Part shown: positions 47,426 to 59,088 of the stretch, piece by piece
Layout: every line of letters starts with the position of its first letter
How positions within the stretch are numbered: position 1 is the first letter of the stretch
Assembly (NCBI GenBank): GCA_940671915.1
Contig: CALNVZ010002974.1
Coordinates: 45,442,678-45,506,677, forward strand
Direction: 5' to 3'
Length of the DNA: 64,000 bases
Origin: Paracentrotus lividus
Lineage: Eukaryota > Echinodermata > Echinoidea > Camarodonta > Echinidae
Notes under the pieces: generated by a model
The model's input: only the letters and a program-made list of their open reading frames with translations
Told to the model about the DNA's origin: nothing
The model's database searches: none
Translations under genes and position numbers: made by a program

Positions 47426-49503
47426 ACTAATGTATGTAGTGAAATAATGTAGATCACATATCTATGAGCACAGCACATGTTTGAAAATAAGACTGGAATT
47501 ACTGACTTTTTATTAGTGGTCATTATTACTGGGAGAGACAGTCAAACTTGTACTAGTAAATAATGTACTTACTTCAGTCTTCTGGTAGTATACGTACTTC
47601 TGGATATCTGTAGCCTATGAGGAAGACAATAAGGGTAATCATCTCAACATTATTAACAGTTATAAAAAAAATTGTGTGTTTCACTAATACCCCAATTTTT
47701 AAAGCTTATGACCAACTGAAAATTTATGTGTATATTTTATGGGTATATTCTGGAATATAATGTCCATAGTTTCAATAACGATGAGCAAATATTGGATATT
47801 ACAATTCCTCTCGGGAATATATCATGTTCAATTTTTTTTCCCCACAAAAATATGTCATGTGTCATCCTTCAGTAAGCACAAAATGTAAGGAAATTATGCA
47901 AATGATAAGGAAGCTTAGGGCTTTAAATACAATGTAGCATGAACTCATGTTAGTTTATAGTCTCCCAAAGCTATGTGCCAAGTATCATGATCTCCCAAAG
48001 CTATGTGCCAAGTATCATGAAATGACCCACTGTCAAATAAACAAACGTTAACAATGAAAATATGCAAAAAAAAAACATGTACTATACACACATGTTTTCA
48101 GGCATTCTTAAACTTTTAATAATCACGGTAAATAGGAATCTATGTGGTATTCCTTACATTCTAACAAAATTATGTTATGGACTCTCAAAAAATAATTTAA
48201 TAATTGTATGAGTCGTCTGAAACCTATGTTAGCTGTATTTTTATTAAATTTTTATTCTATTTTATTGTAAAACATCACCCTTTTTTCAATATTACTTTTT
48301 ATAATTGCTACTATCATGATATCAAAATTGTCATTGATATTTGAACAGCATTAAAGGTCTAATAATTTGTCTTATAAAAAAAATACTTTAGGTATTGTTT
48401 ATCGTGCAAATACATTTTTTTTTTTTTTTTTCTTGTTTTTATGGTGCTGTCATGTATAATTAAGTATGTATGTTGAATAATGAATTTTGATATTTACATT
48501 TAGTAATAATCAAACAAATTATTAAGCAAGGTCGAAAGTCAAGATTCTTGACACCATTGCAAATTATGCAATTTTGCCACTCAACAGCCCTAAAAATAAA
48601 CAACATTATTTTCACCTTCTACTCTTTCTCTCATTGTGTATCATGGATGTCATCAAACTGTATTAAATATTTTCATAACATTGAGACTTTGGAAAGATTT
48701 TATAAGCTAATTCTATTAGCTCATATTAACCTGATTTCTATATTAAAGAAGAGTTTATCCCTGGCACATTTATATATTTTGACTGTTTAATTGTTTTCTA
48801 ATTATATACAATTTTATTCACATAGTTTTAGCTATACTTGACTCTATATATTTGTCAAATTTCCCATATGTCAATTAGAACTTTAATTACAGCACCTTGT
48901 ATTCATTAATGTATGGTAACAGTGGGTATTGTATATTTTGTATGGAGTAGTGCATATAAAGCATTGTAAATACAAAAGTTTGTTAGATTAGTTAATGAGT
49001 ATTATTCATAAACAAATTTTAAATATTTTCTACCTGTATATGCCTGCTAATCCCTCTTGCGATTGTGTATTTATTATTGAAAATTGTAGTTTACTCTCTT
49101 TTTTTAATAATGACAATATTAAGAACAGAAAATTACAGGTTTCTAATCACACTGTAACACATGTGTTTATGAAAAGGCATAAAATGACCTGATAATGTAA
49201 TAAGAAATAAAAGAATGGTGCTTGTGAAGACCAAAATGAAATCAAAGAAAAGGTTTTCTGCTTATTTCTTTCCAGTTGTCTATTGAAACATTTTTTCCCC
49301 AAAACATTTCCTTTAACATTCATGTATCCATAGCGGGCATGATATCAATACAGCATTTATCAATAGCAATATTTCTGAGAGGGGTCTATTAATTTGAATA
49401 AGTTCTGCTAGATTTGGGGTATAATTGTAATGTGTGACTGCACAAGAGACAATGGATCAAAACCCATTTGGAGGATAAGTAAAAGTTACGTGGATTTTAC
49501 CCA
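47426..49503. other. No gene recognised
   Basis: Strongly AT-rich. The ORFs at 48548-48790 and 48995-49192 show no recognisable motifs. Confidence 0.5.
47962..48021 (+). repeat. Exact tandem duplication of a 30-bp unit
   Basis: Two consecutive identical copies containing TCTCCCAAAGC, TATGTGCCAAG and TATCATGA. Their identity suggests a recent event. Confidence 0.9.
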
Positions 49504-49605
49504 TAGTCTACTCCCATTATAACGAGCACAGGTTTAAAAATATTTCGTTAAAACAGGGCTTTTGGCTTGTTCCAACGCACTTCATTTTAATGGGAGTGGA
49601 CTGTA
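49504..49605. mobile_element. Very short TIR element, about 100 bp
   Basis: TAGTCTACTCCCATTATAAC on the left and TTTTAATGGGAGTGGACTGT on the right form an imperfect inverted repeat ending in TA on each side. Confidence 0.5.
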
Positions 49606-50945
49606 GGCCTACCAACTAAATCTCTTGTGAAAATATACACATTGAATCAAAATAAGCAGGAAAAGTCAACTCGGAGTCAACTTTGAAATGGAATAGGAAA
49701 CATCTAATAATTTACAATTTATTTTTTAAATAAGGAAGCTGCTAAGATCTATCTTTATTTCTGACCCATCCTCTAAAGTTTTGTTTCATAAATAATATCT
49801 CTTCTAAAATAGGATTTTTAATAATGAAACCCTTGCATCATCGCTATTTTAGTTTTTGAATCTAGATTTCAAACAATGTTCCATTGCCATTGTCCATTTG
49901 AACCATATTAATCTCGGTTTTAAATAAACGTATAATAATGATTCATATTACAATATATAACCCAATAGAATTATAGACACCTATTAAAATAACATTGAAA
50001 GAGTTGAGGGGGTCAAAATATTACTTAAACCAAGTAATTTTAATATTGTGTTTCCACACTATTGGAAAAATAAGCAGTAATGTATTGGCTCCACTATAGA
50101 CACATAATCCAAACACGCAAGTTATTTACAAAGTTATATTTGTGTTAAACAATACTAAACATTGCTATAATTACCATGTACATTAATTACATATACAACA
50201 ATGTCTCAGCTTTCGTCAATGGTTAGGTGTATACATAATTAACGTGTGAGTAACAACATAATGGTCATAAAATATCGTTTTTAGGTAGATGAAATTAACA
50301 GAGCATGACACACAACACATTATTTCTCTATAATGTACCACATTTGATGTAGTTGTTTATAATGAATTAAGTAAGACTAAAATGAGTAAAAAAATTGCTG
50401 TAAGTAAAATGCTGTACTCACTCTCTGGAATTCAAACTTGATCTGAGGCAAACTTGTCCAATGCTGGTTCAAGCCAGATAGCCTTTGTAAAACTTTCTAT
50501 ATAACATTGTTAATCTCTTAATGCCTTCAATAGCCAAGTTTAGAAAAGTTCAAGATTAGCTTGGTGGTGGATACAGTATGAATGGGATTGGGAAAGAAAG
50601 AAAAACAGAGATTGGCAGGGGTAGGGATAGTGAGTGTGAGAGAAAGAGATAGAGAGATAGAAAGAACGAGATAGAGAGAAAGAGAGAGAGAGAGAGAGAG
50701 AGGGAGATGGATAGGAAAGAATACAAAGAGTTATTCAATTCATCAATTTAGTCAGATAAGCCCCCGCTTTCTGCCCTCTTTTTTTTTGTGTTTTTTTTTT
50801 TTACACAAATCACGTTTTTGAGCCGTTTTCGGTCTGACGGATATTGTTTTTAATTAACAAATAAATAAATAAAAATAGATAAATGAAAAAAAAAAAAGAA
50901 ATAAAGAAATAAAATACACATTCCATTAAAACCAACTCACACAAA
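49606..50945. other. No gene recognised; GA-rich tract and A-runs
   Basis: AT-rich. A purine tract at 50580-50710 includes (AG)n at about 50678-50702. The hydrophobic minus-strand ORF at 50556-50738 is its translation. Confidence 0.5.
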
Positions 50946-51081
50946 CAGTGGCGGATCCTAGCCCCTCTATAATTTATAAAGCTCTCATTTACTTTATATA
51001 TTAAAATCAGAAAATTTCGATTGCTCATCCCCTCTTCGGGCCTAGCGCCCCCTCTATTTTCAAATCCTGGAGCCGCTACTG
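50946..51081. mobile_element. MITE with CAGTGGCGGATCC ends, about 136 bp
   Basis: The left end CAGTGGCGGATCCTAG is matched imperfectly by CTGGAGCCGCTACTG on the right. The flanks CACACAAA and CACCAACA agree at only 5 of 8 positions, so an 8-bp duplication of hAT type is suggested but not proven. Confidence 0.6.
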
Positions 51082-51439
51082 CACCAACAACGAAAACATC
51101 AACACCACCAGCAATTTTCACATCATACTCATCAACATGATCAACATCAACAACATATTCAATAACTTAATATCATGGTATGAATAATAAAAGTACGTGA
51201 AAACTTATAACATTTGAAGTACAGCCATATATTTAATTTTAAAATTTAAATACACTCTGCACACTGATCTAAGACTTTATAACACAATACTAAAATAAAT
51301 TGTAAGGGGTAATCCTGGCCCGCCACCCGCAGCCCCACATTTCCCCCTTCTATAAAGGAAAATTTGATTTTCTTGCCTTTCTTGTCTTGCCTTTTAACAA
51401 GGAGCTTGGGGTAATCATGCAAGGCCCGCTGGGAGAACA

Positions 51440-51480
51440 GTTATCAGAACTGAAGTGACTACCCTGGGTAAATAAAACGA

Positions 51481-51516
<36 letters not shown>

Positions 51517-51527
51517 CATTATTCTAA
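51440..51527 (+). repeat. Retroposon 3' tail with (ATT)n
   Basis: TACCCTGGGTAAATAAAACG is followed directly by about 15 ATT units. A short tail with CTGGGTAAATAAA ending in ATT repeats is a common 3' end of invertebrate LINEs and SINEs. The body upstream is too degraded to assign. Confidence 0.6.
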
Positions 51528-51683
51528 ATAAGGTTTTTAAGGTGAATGATTTAGTCAACATTTTGAACCAATTCTAAACAATTCCAAGTATTGAGATATG
51601 GTTACATGTACTTAAAGACACTGAAACAAATGAAAATTCCCACAAACTTCTTTTTAGGGAGCAATTACAAATCTTGTGGACTG

Positions 51684-51898
51684 AGGGTGGTATCTCACTT
51701 AACGGAGAAAAATAGAAAATTTCGTCTCCGCGATATCGCGGGACGTCTCGGAGACATCTCGGAGACGGATTGGGGACTACTTCAGACTTTTTTTTTCATA
51801 AATTGTCGCGGAGACTTTTCTAATATTTTTTATCTGTCGTGGAGACGAAATTTTCTATTCTGTCGCGGAGATGTCTCCGTGAAGTGAGATACCACCCT
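51684..51898. mobile_element. MITE containing reiterated GTCTCCGCGAC-type words, about 215 bp
   Basis: AGGGTGGTATCTCACTT on the left mirrors AAGTGAGATACCACCCT on the right. Further in, AATAGAAAATTTCGTCTCC mirrors GGAGACGAAATTTTCTATT. The interior has several CGGAGAC and GTCGCGGAGAC words in both directions. The ORF across it is incidental. Confidence 0.8.
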
Positions 51899-52065
51899 AA
51901 AGAAGCGCTCGTTAAAAATTGATATATAACTTTTAAATACCGGCTTAGAGTTTCACGATCTAAAAATACTTTAAATGGATATTACAACATGAAATATTCA
52001 AATGTGTCTTTTGAACTGGAACACATTTTTACAGTGTGACATACCCGAAAATAAATCGATCCAAT

Positions 52066-52430
52066 ATACAGCGTGCCCCACAAAAAAATGCTAATGGCAC
52101 TTTAAATGAGTATAATTTGAAAATTACCAAATCATATTGTATATAATTTTATAATCGTAAACGAGCATTTATTTTATACAGCTGGCTTAAATTTTATGCG
52201 ATATGGTCCATTGAACACAGAGATATGAGCCTTCTTTCAGCACTCATCAGAAAACCTCTCAATCCAAGTTTCGATATTACCTTGAATAAAGTACGTAGTC
52301 CAATTACTTCTTCATTTACTCTTATTTTATTTCCTTTTTCAGATTTCGGGCCCACAACATGCAGCCCCGTACTTAAATTTAAAAATGAATAAATAAAAAA
52401 AAAGTTTAAGAAAATTGGCATCTTTAATCA
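52066..52430. mobile_element. Possible mariner-type element, one end only
   Basis: TACAGCGTGCCCCACAAAAA at 52066 has the TA-CAG-GTGCCCCACAAA form typical of mariner-like termini. I found no complementary end, so this is a fragment or chance. The minus-strand ORF at 52194-52421 has no recognised domain. Confidence 0.35.
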
Positions 52431-52530
52431 AACATAAAAAAATTTTAAACAATAATTACAAGGAAATTATTTTTTTTTAATGACATGATCTCATCATATG
52501 CAAGAATTTCTTTTTATCAGAGTGGGATAA

Positions 52531-52905
52531 ATGAATAGGTCATCCTCAATTCCTGAACAGAAGAAAGCCACCAGGATCATTACAAATCCAAATTACAGAA
52601 GTCCAAGTACTCCTTCATTTTTGCAACTTCAAATGTTGCCTCTTGATGAATTAGTCTCTTTGAATTGTTTGATATTCATGTACAAATCTCAATCGGCTCA
52701 AAATAGTTCATTTTTAAAAGATGTGTTTATTGTAAATTCTACTGTTCATCAGTACAATACACGTCAAAGAACCCTAATCCATCGACCTCTAGCAACGACA
52801 CAAACTGCTTTGAATTCTTTTGTAGTTGTTTGCATCAAAGAATGGAACAAGTTACCACAAAACATCAGGTCCAGTCCAACACTTTCTAAATTTAAACTTT
52901 CCTGA
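52531..52905 (+). pseudogene. LINE ORF2 C-terminal remnant
   Basis: The open stretch reads QKKATRIITNPNYRSPSTPS, LQMLPLDELVSLNCLIFMYK, NSTVHQYNTRQRTL and EWNKLPQNIRSSPTLSKFK, ending in a stop. QKRAIRIIT, LIFMYK, YNTR and WN-LP--IR are the usual C-terminal landmarks of CR1/Jockey-like invertebrate LINEs. The catalytic RT part is absent, as expected for a 5'-truncated insertion. The ATG at the start lies inside the truncated domain. Confidence 0.8.
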
Positions 52906-53068
52906 CGAAAGTATCTTTTTGAGAATTTAAAAAACGTGTTGAAGTAAATATCAGAAAGCCATGTGTGTGTACGTCTGTGTGTTTGCTGTGTGTGTGTGAG
53001 GATGTGGGTGTGTGATTTTGTTTTTGTGTGTGTGTGTGTGTGAGTGTGTGTGTGTGGGTGGGTGGGTG

Positions 53069-53110
<42 letters not shown>

Positions 53111-53360
53111 TCTTAATTTTTTTTTTGTATTCTTATTTTTATTACTCTTTAGTTATCATTGTACGAATATGTTTATGCCATTGGTTAAACAATAACAATA
53201 TACTATTATTTTTGTTTTCTGTTTAATACTGTACTTTGTAAGGGGCCCCTATCACAAGCTCTGCTTTCTCCGGGGTCCCAAACCCATCATGTTCTTTCTT
53301 TGTCAATTAATTGTTAAAATATTGTGTTTTTGATTGGTTTGAATAAACTTTGAATAAAAG
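52906..53360 (+). repeat. LINE 3' untranslated region with (TG)n
   Basis: (TG)n-rich sequence at 52965-53110, then AT-rich sequence, then CACAAGCTCTGCTTTCTCC and two AATAAA-like words (AATAAACTTTGAATAAAAG) at the end. The ORF at 53044-53226 is the microsatellite. Confidence 0.6.
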
Positions 53361-54650
53361 AAAATCCTTGCAGATTTACGCCCGTGGCTGCGGAACTTGA
53401 ATAGATATAATTTGCACCACTTGAACAGATAACAAATCTTGTTAGCTGAATCTAAATACACATACCACTTAATACAAAACTTGGATGGAGCGGTTTACTG
53501 ATGTGCAATGAAAAAAATGCTCTTATCTTTGTGATTGTTGGACCATATCATATAAAATTTCATCTAGTTGTAGAAAATTAATTGTAGCTTACGGGTGTAA
53601 AGGTATAAACAATATAATGTTGTAATTTTAATATTATACCCACCTAGAGTGCCACAGCATACGCTGTATAGAAAAATTTTCATTTGTTACACAGCTTTAA
53701 AATTATTCAACATCTAACGCATTTTCACACTGAACAATAAATGCTAAATTCCATAACTCATTATGTTCTTAAAACTACGTTAAAAATGATCAAAGTGGAT
53801 AAAGAAATTTATACATCTTTCCAAAAAGGCACAATTGAACGCATTTAAATATAATTATAATAGGTTGAATAAATATCAAAATAAGGAGAGAATGGGTAAA
53901 TCATTTATAACTAATCATCATCATACACTTGTACATGCATAGACCTCAATAAACCAAAGAAGGCATCTCTGCTACAATATATAATCAACAACTATAATTA
54001 ATCTTGAAAGACCACAGTAATGAAATACTGTTAATTTTAGGAACTTGTTACGTTCATAAAGACAAGATTCTTCTTCTCATGTGTATCTTAGATATCCAAC
54101 GTGATTATAACTGAACTTCCAAAAGGAATTAAGTCAAATTTTGTAATTTCAGAGAAAATAACATAAATTTTGTTTACCAGATTTTTTTTTTTACAAGCGT
54201 TTATTAAAAAAAAAGTAAATATCTTCATTAGGTGCGTCTTGTTTTTAATTTATTTATGCTAACTTATAGTCTGGAATACCATCATCAAGCAAAGGATTTA
54301 GGATTAAAATGTTGTTCAGAGCAAAATCTCAAAAAAATACAATAAAATAAAAAAAAAAATAAATAAAATAATCGTGGGCCCGGCAGCCATTGAGCAGCGC
54401 CAGATCTACGTTGCTCTGTGCAATTCTTGTTGAACCCCAAACAGGGTAGCAGCAACAATGGTGAGATACCCTCTCTTCATCAAAAGTGAATTTAGCCCCT
54501 TTTGGAATTCAAGCTTTTTATAATCACTCAGATATGACACAGAAAGCTGAATTATTATTGACATTGATGACAGCACTTTCTGCTATAAGGTAAAGAGCAT
54601 ATAGAAATGATAGCATTTATACATGTATATAGCAACTAAAGTTGTTCTAT
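53361..54650. other. No gene recognised
   Basis: AT-rich sequence; A/T homopolymers near 54180 and 54340. No coding signature. Confidence 0.5.
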
Positions 54651-55000
54651 ACAGTGCGTATCGAAAAAAAGGTTATCCATTTTTGGAGGGGCCATATTCC
54701 CAGCTGATCTGTCTTCAGTTTGATATCTAATTCTATCGGATCATTGAAGAAAAACTCATGACCTTTACAATGATGCCTTTCTTGGATCATAAATGTAAAG
54801 CTAAACCGAATAAATTGAAAATGAAGGAGAAAGGTACAAAGTACATTTTTTCCAAGTTTTTGTCAAGTGATGAAAAACCGAGTGGATGTTTTCAAAGGAG
54901 TCACACATCATCGCACGCAATCCTATTCAACGCTCTGGGACAGCAGGGACATCATTCACTTAGTCTTCTTTCATTTTCTTAAAACTTGGAAATGGATTCT
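54651..55000. mobile_element. Possible mariner-type element, one end only
   Basis: TACAGTGCGTATCGAAAAAA at 54651 resembles the CAGTGCGTCCCAAAAAGAAC end of the element at 55875. No partner end found. The three overlapping ORFs at 54758-55186 have no recognised domain. Confidence 0.35.
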
Positions 55001-55701
55001 ATACATGCATCTTCATATGCAATTTACTCAATCATGTTTTACAAGGAAAGGTGGAAAGTTTGCCTTTGTTCATATGTTGCATATGAACGGAAAAACAAAC
55101 GAGCCTATAAAAATGGATTACCGGTACTTTTTTTTTTAGACGCATTGTATAATACTCACAGGACCCCGAGGCATGAACTAAATTAATTACATAAATAACA
55201 CGATTCCTGCTATGATAGTTTAAAAGTGGGAAAAACTTGGGATATAATCCAGAAAACAATGTAAAGCTCTGAAATTTTGCAGATAACATTAATATTCAGT
55301 AGGCCTACGTATTTATGTTGCATAAGAATTCGACAGTATGCTAGTATATTAGCTAAATTTACAAACCACCAAAATATATTTTTAAAGATCCATGTGACAT
55401 TTATGCAAATTGTTTGCTTTATTTAGAATGTGCTGAACTTGCTAAATAAAATAAGGGTTAATTGTCATTGTTATTCCTTTTAGCCTTCGAACCGAATCAA
55501 TTATTACTCAAAATGAAGTTTATGGCTAGTACAATTATATACTCCAGGCGCGGATCCAGAAGGGGTGCAGCGGGCCCGGCCCCCAGCCCCCCAAAAATGA
55601 AGGAGAAAAAAAAAAAAGAAAAAAAAAACGGGGAAAAATGGATTGCCGACCTGACTGACCAATCTAACCCTACCTACCCTTATAGTCGGTTTGAAATTTT
55701 A
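55001..55701. other. No gene recognised; short GGCGCGGATCCAG tag
   Basis: AT-rich. At 55548-55600, AGGCGCGGATCCAGAAGGGG followed by G/C-rich DNA resembles one end of a GGCGGATCC-type MITE like that at 50946; no opposite end seen. Confidence 0.4.
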
Positions 55702-55874
55702 TGAACCTAGAAAAGTTGTTTCCACTGAAGTTTTTTTGCTGATTTGTGATCTCATGTGGTTCTAAAACAATTTTAGCTTGGTTGCCAAACGGGCAACCTT
55801 GAGCAATTTGCATAATTAGCATAAATTCAAAATGGCCGCCATGCTAAATGGTGAAACTTAACTGTTGAACTATA

Positions 55875-56707
55875 CAGTGCGTCCCAAAAAGAACTATACA
55901 CTTTTGAAATGGCTGCCAAATAAAAAGTATATTTTTTTAGGTAATGAAATTTACATGTATGGAAAGCTCATTATCCCAAATTTCATATGACATCAAAAAC
56001 TCCGAAAATAAGTCATGCATAAATGAGCAGCGTTCACTTTTGTAAAGGGTATGGAAATTAGGGTGCGCAGGAATTGCCATACCAATTTGTATGAGGAAAG
56101 TCATTTGGAGCTTATCGAATTGAGGATGATATGCAGAATTACTGATCAATTATGATGAATTGGGGTTTACTAAGTGAAGTTTGTGGAATTGGGGATTACA
56201 TTTTCATGCATGAGTGAACAGGAATATGTATTTCCTATTGTTGCATTGTAACTTTCCAAGGTTTCTTCAGTGGTGTGTTAGTGGTAGTCAGGATGGTGTG
56301 CAGAACAGGTGAGATGCAGGGTAAGATTTTTGATCAGTATTGATAATCGTTTTCATGATCTTTTGGATTGTCTGAATGATGTTCTTTTTTTTCAACAAAC
56401 ATTTTTTTTGGAGTATTCAATTTACATAATCCCACCTGGATATTAAGTAATTCAATGAGGAGTTTAGATAATCTTACAGTAATTGAAATGTGGGCAGCAT
56501 ATTATGATGTCACTGATGTTAAACCCCCCACCCCCCCCCAAAAAAAAAAAAAAAAAAAAGATGCGAGGAGGTAGTCAGATATTTGGAGTAGAAACCAATG
56601 AATATGATGATCAAAACACACCCATGCAAAAAGAGAGAGATAGATAGAGAAAGAGGGAGGGAGACAGGGAGAGAAAGAAAGAAGAGAGAGGGAGAGAGGG
56701 AGGAAGA

Positions 56708-56754
<47 letters not shown>

Positions 56755-57205
56755 GGAGGGAGAGAAAAGGAAAAGAGAGATTAAACGCACCACTGAAGGA
56801 CCTCATTAAATATACCTTGGAAAGTTACAATGCAACAATAGGAAATACATATTCCTGTTCACTCATGCAGGAAAATGTAATCCCCAATTCCACAAATTTC
56901 ACTTAGCAAACCCCAACTCATCATAATTGATCAGTAATTCTGCATAATTATCATCCCCAATTCCATAAGCTCCAAATGACTTTCCTCATACAAAATGGTA
57001 GGGCAATTCCTGCGCACCCTAATTTCCATACCCTTTACAAAAGTGAACGCTGCTCATTCATGCATGACTTATTTTCAGAGATTTTGATGTCATATGAAAT
57101 TTGGGATAATGAGCTTTCCATACATGTAAATTTCATTACCTAAAATCATATATTTTTTATTTGGCAGCCATTTCAAAAGTGTATAGTTCTTTTTGGGACG
57201 CACTG
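55875..57205. mobile_element. Tc1/mariner-type foldback element, about 1.33 kb with ~410-bp TIRs
   Basis: Starts CAGTGCGTCCCAAAAAGAAC and ends GTTCTTTTTGGGACGCACTG, flanked by TA (55873-55874, 57206-57207). The inverted arms extend to about 56282 and from about 56783 with only scattered mismatches. The interior has A-runs and a (GA)n tract. No transposase. The empty site is preserved in the other arm (GTTGAACTATAGATCGCAT in reverse at 61760), proving insertion into a TA within the arm. Confidence 0.9.
56632..56785 (+). repeat. (GA)n-rich tract inside the mariner-type element
   Basis: AGAGAG runs at about 56710-56750 within a purine-only stretch. ORFs on both strands (56519-56906) are translations of this tract. 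Confidence 0.85.
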
Positions 57206-57843
57206 TAGATCGTATTTTGAAGTATAAAACATGCATATAGGGGTTACTTTATGCACACAGTCCATTGCAAATGTTGTTTTTATAACTCGATGTCAATTTT
57301 ATGAGTTAAAGGTCAAATAAAGGTCGAATATAAGGAAATTCATTATATTTTGATTATACTGTAAATATAAGATTTTAAAGGGCTAATTACATGTAGATAA
57401 GAGCAGGCGACATCTCTTGTTGTTCTAAAACAATTTTAGCTTGGTTGCCAAATGGATAACCATGGGCAATGTGCATAATTAGCATATATTCAAAATGGCC
57501 GCCATGCTATATGATGAAACTTAACTTTTCAACTATAGATCGCATATTAAAGTATAAAACATGCATACAGGGGTTAATGTATGCGTAGAATCCGTTGCAA
57601 ATGTTGCTTCTATGACTTGATGTCAATTTTATGTGTTAAAGGTCAAATAAAGGTCAAATATAAGGAAATATATACATTATATTTTTATTATATTGTAAAT
57701 ATTAGACTTTGAATGGCTAATTACATGGATATAAATTAGTGAAAATTGATTTGGGTTATGCAGGATCATTTCCATACACTATTTCTTCATTTGTTTTTCA
57801 AAGCATATGAATGCTGGTCAATCCAAGGTCAACTTTCATTCTG

Positions 57844-58079
57844 GAAAAAAAAAACCAGTGACACAGTACGCTGAGATAAAGGAATTTCAAGACTTCCAGA
57901 AAGCTGCCTTGCATATAACATCAAAAGAGACCCCTTGAAAAAAAAAAGCCCAAGAAGCAATAAATGTGTGATTGGGGGTCTTATCAGGCATTATGGCCTC
58001 CGAGCTTTGATGACCTTCAGTAGCCTCCTATCTCTAGAAGCAGCAGAATTATAAAAATATCTCAAAATATCAGAAAAGT
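57844..58079. other. Transition between left arm and YR remnant
   Basis: About 240 bases of mixed sequence; the minus strand may hold the decayed end of the YR remnant or its 3' region, but I recognise nothing specific. Confidence 0.4.
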
Positions 58080-58442
58080 TTTACCGGGTGGCGAAAGGAC
58101 TTTCTTTTTTTCTTTTCCAAATATTTTTGAGTACATGGGCATGATGGGGACCAAAGTCTGTCCTCGGTGATAGAAGAGAAAACTGACAGAAGATAAGGGA
58201 CAACCTTCAATGACCCAGAAGAGTTAGATTGTTTCTCATGAAGGATTGCTTTGGAACCTGGCGAACATCCAGTCTTTCCCAGAGTATATGTATGCCCTGG
58301 AGCAATAGAGAGGGCATCAAGAAAACACTTGCTCCAAAGCATTTGCTATGAGGAAGACTGTCTTGGAATTGTCACATGAAAAGCGCCAGAAGATAGCGGT
58401 TAAAAAAACCGAACGCACCAAGGCATCCTGGACCTAATTATA

Positions 58443-59088
58443 CCGTGTGCAATAAGTATTGTCACCCCCTACATCATGCTTGTATTGAACTTAGTACTTA
58501 GGGGAGTAATGATTTCGGATTTCAAACAAATATGCCAACTTAGCTGTTGAAATTACCTTTTGTATGATGTACAGATGAACTTTGTGTGATGTGCATAAGT
58601 AGAGCAATGCTGGTTTGAACTTTCATGCATGAATTTCGAGATCTCGAACCTCCTTACGGACATTGAAAAATGGTGGACAATAACAGCAAGAGGAAGAAGG
58701 AAAGTACTGAGAGCAAAAGGAAATTAGCTAAAACTTGGAGAAAAGAAGGGAAACAAACAAAGAGATACCAAGTCTGCTTGGCAGGTCGAAAAGATGGGTT
58801 TAACACTGCTGCAAGGTCCAGAGAGATGGGATGAAGAATAAGCATCGATCAGTTAGCCCGTTTTTATTGCGTCAAGCTTAAAAAAATTGGCGAGTTCGTG
58901 GGTTCAGCGTCATTGACCCCCAGGGAGAAATTATTTCCGTTAAATTGCTATGTTAGTTAATATTAATGTTAACTGATATATTATAAATCAAAATATTGTA
59001 TTTATACCAATAAAATTCAGTCAAATGATGATTTATTCTGCATTTTTGTATATTCTATGTAAGGGGCGACAATACTTATTGCACACGG
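58443..59088. mobile_element. TA-flanked MITE, about 646 bp, inserted in the YR remnant
   Basis: CCGTGTGCAATAAGTATTGT on the left and ACAATACTTATTGCACACGG on the right, flanked by TATA. It separates two recognisable parts of the antisense recombinase. No transposase; the minus-strand ORF at 58654-58845 is unassigned. Confidence 0.8.

Larger units (their letters stand above)
55702..57843 (+). repeat. Left arm: two ~330-bp tandem units
   Basis: Unit 1 starts TCTAAAACAATTTTAGC at 55761 and is split at 55875 by an element. Unit 2 starts with the same word at 57424. After subtracting the insertion the spacing is about 330 bp. The arm ends inside near CAAGGTCAACTTTCATTCTG. Confidence 0.8.

Noticed and set aside
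50556-50738. Hydrophobic Ser/Leu-rich minus-strand ORF, similar ones at 56519-56806
   Set aside because: Translation of (GA)n microsatellites.
53044-53226. Cys/Val repeat ORF
   Set aside because: Translation of the (TG)n microsatellite in a LINE 3' UTR.
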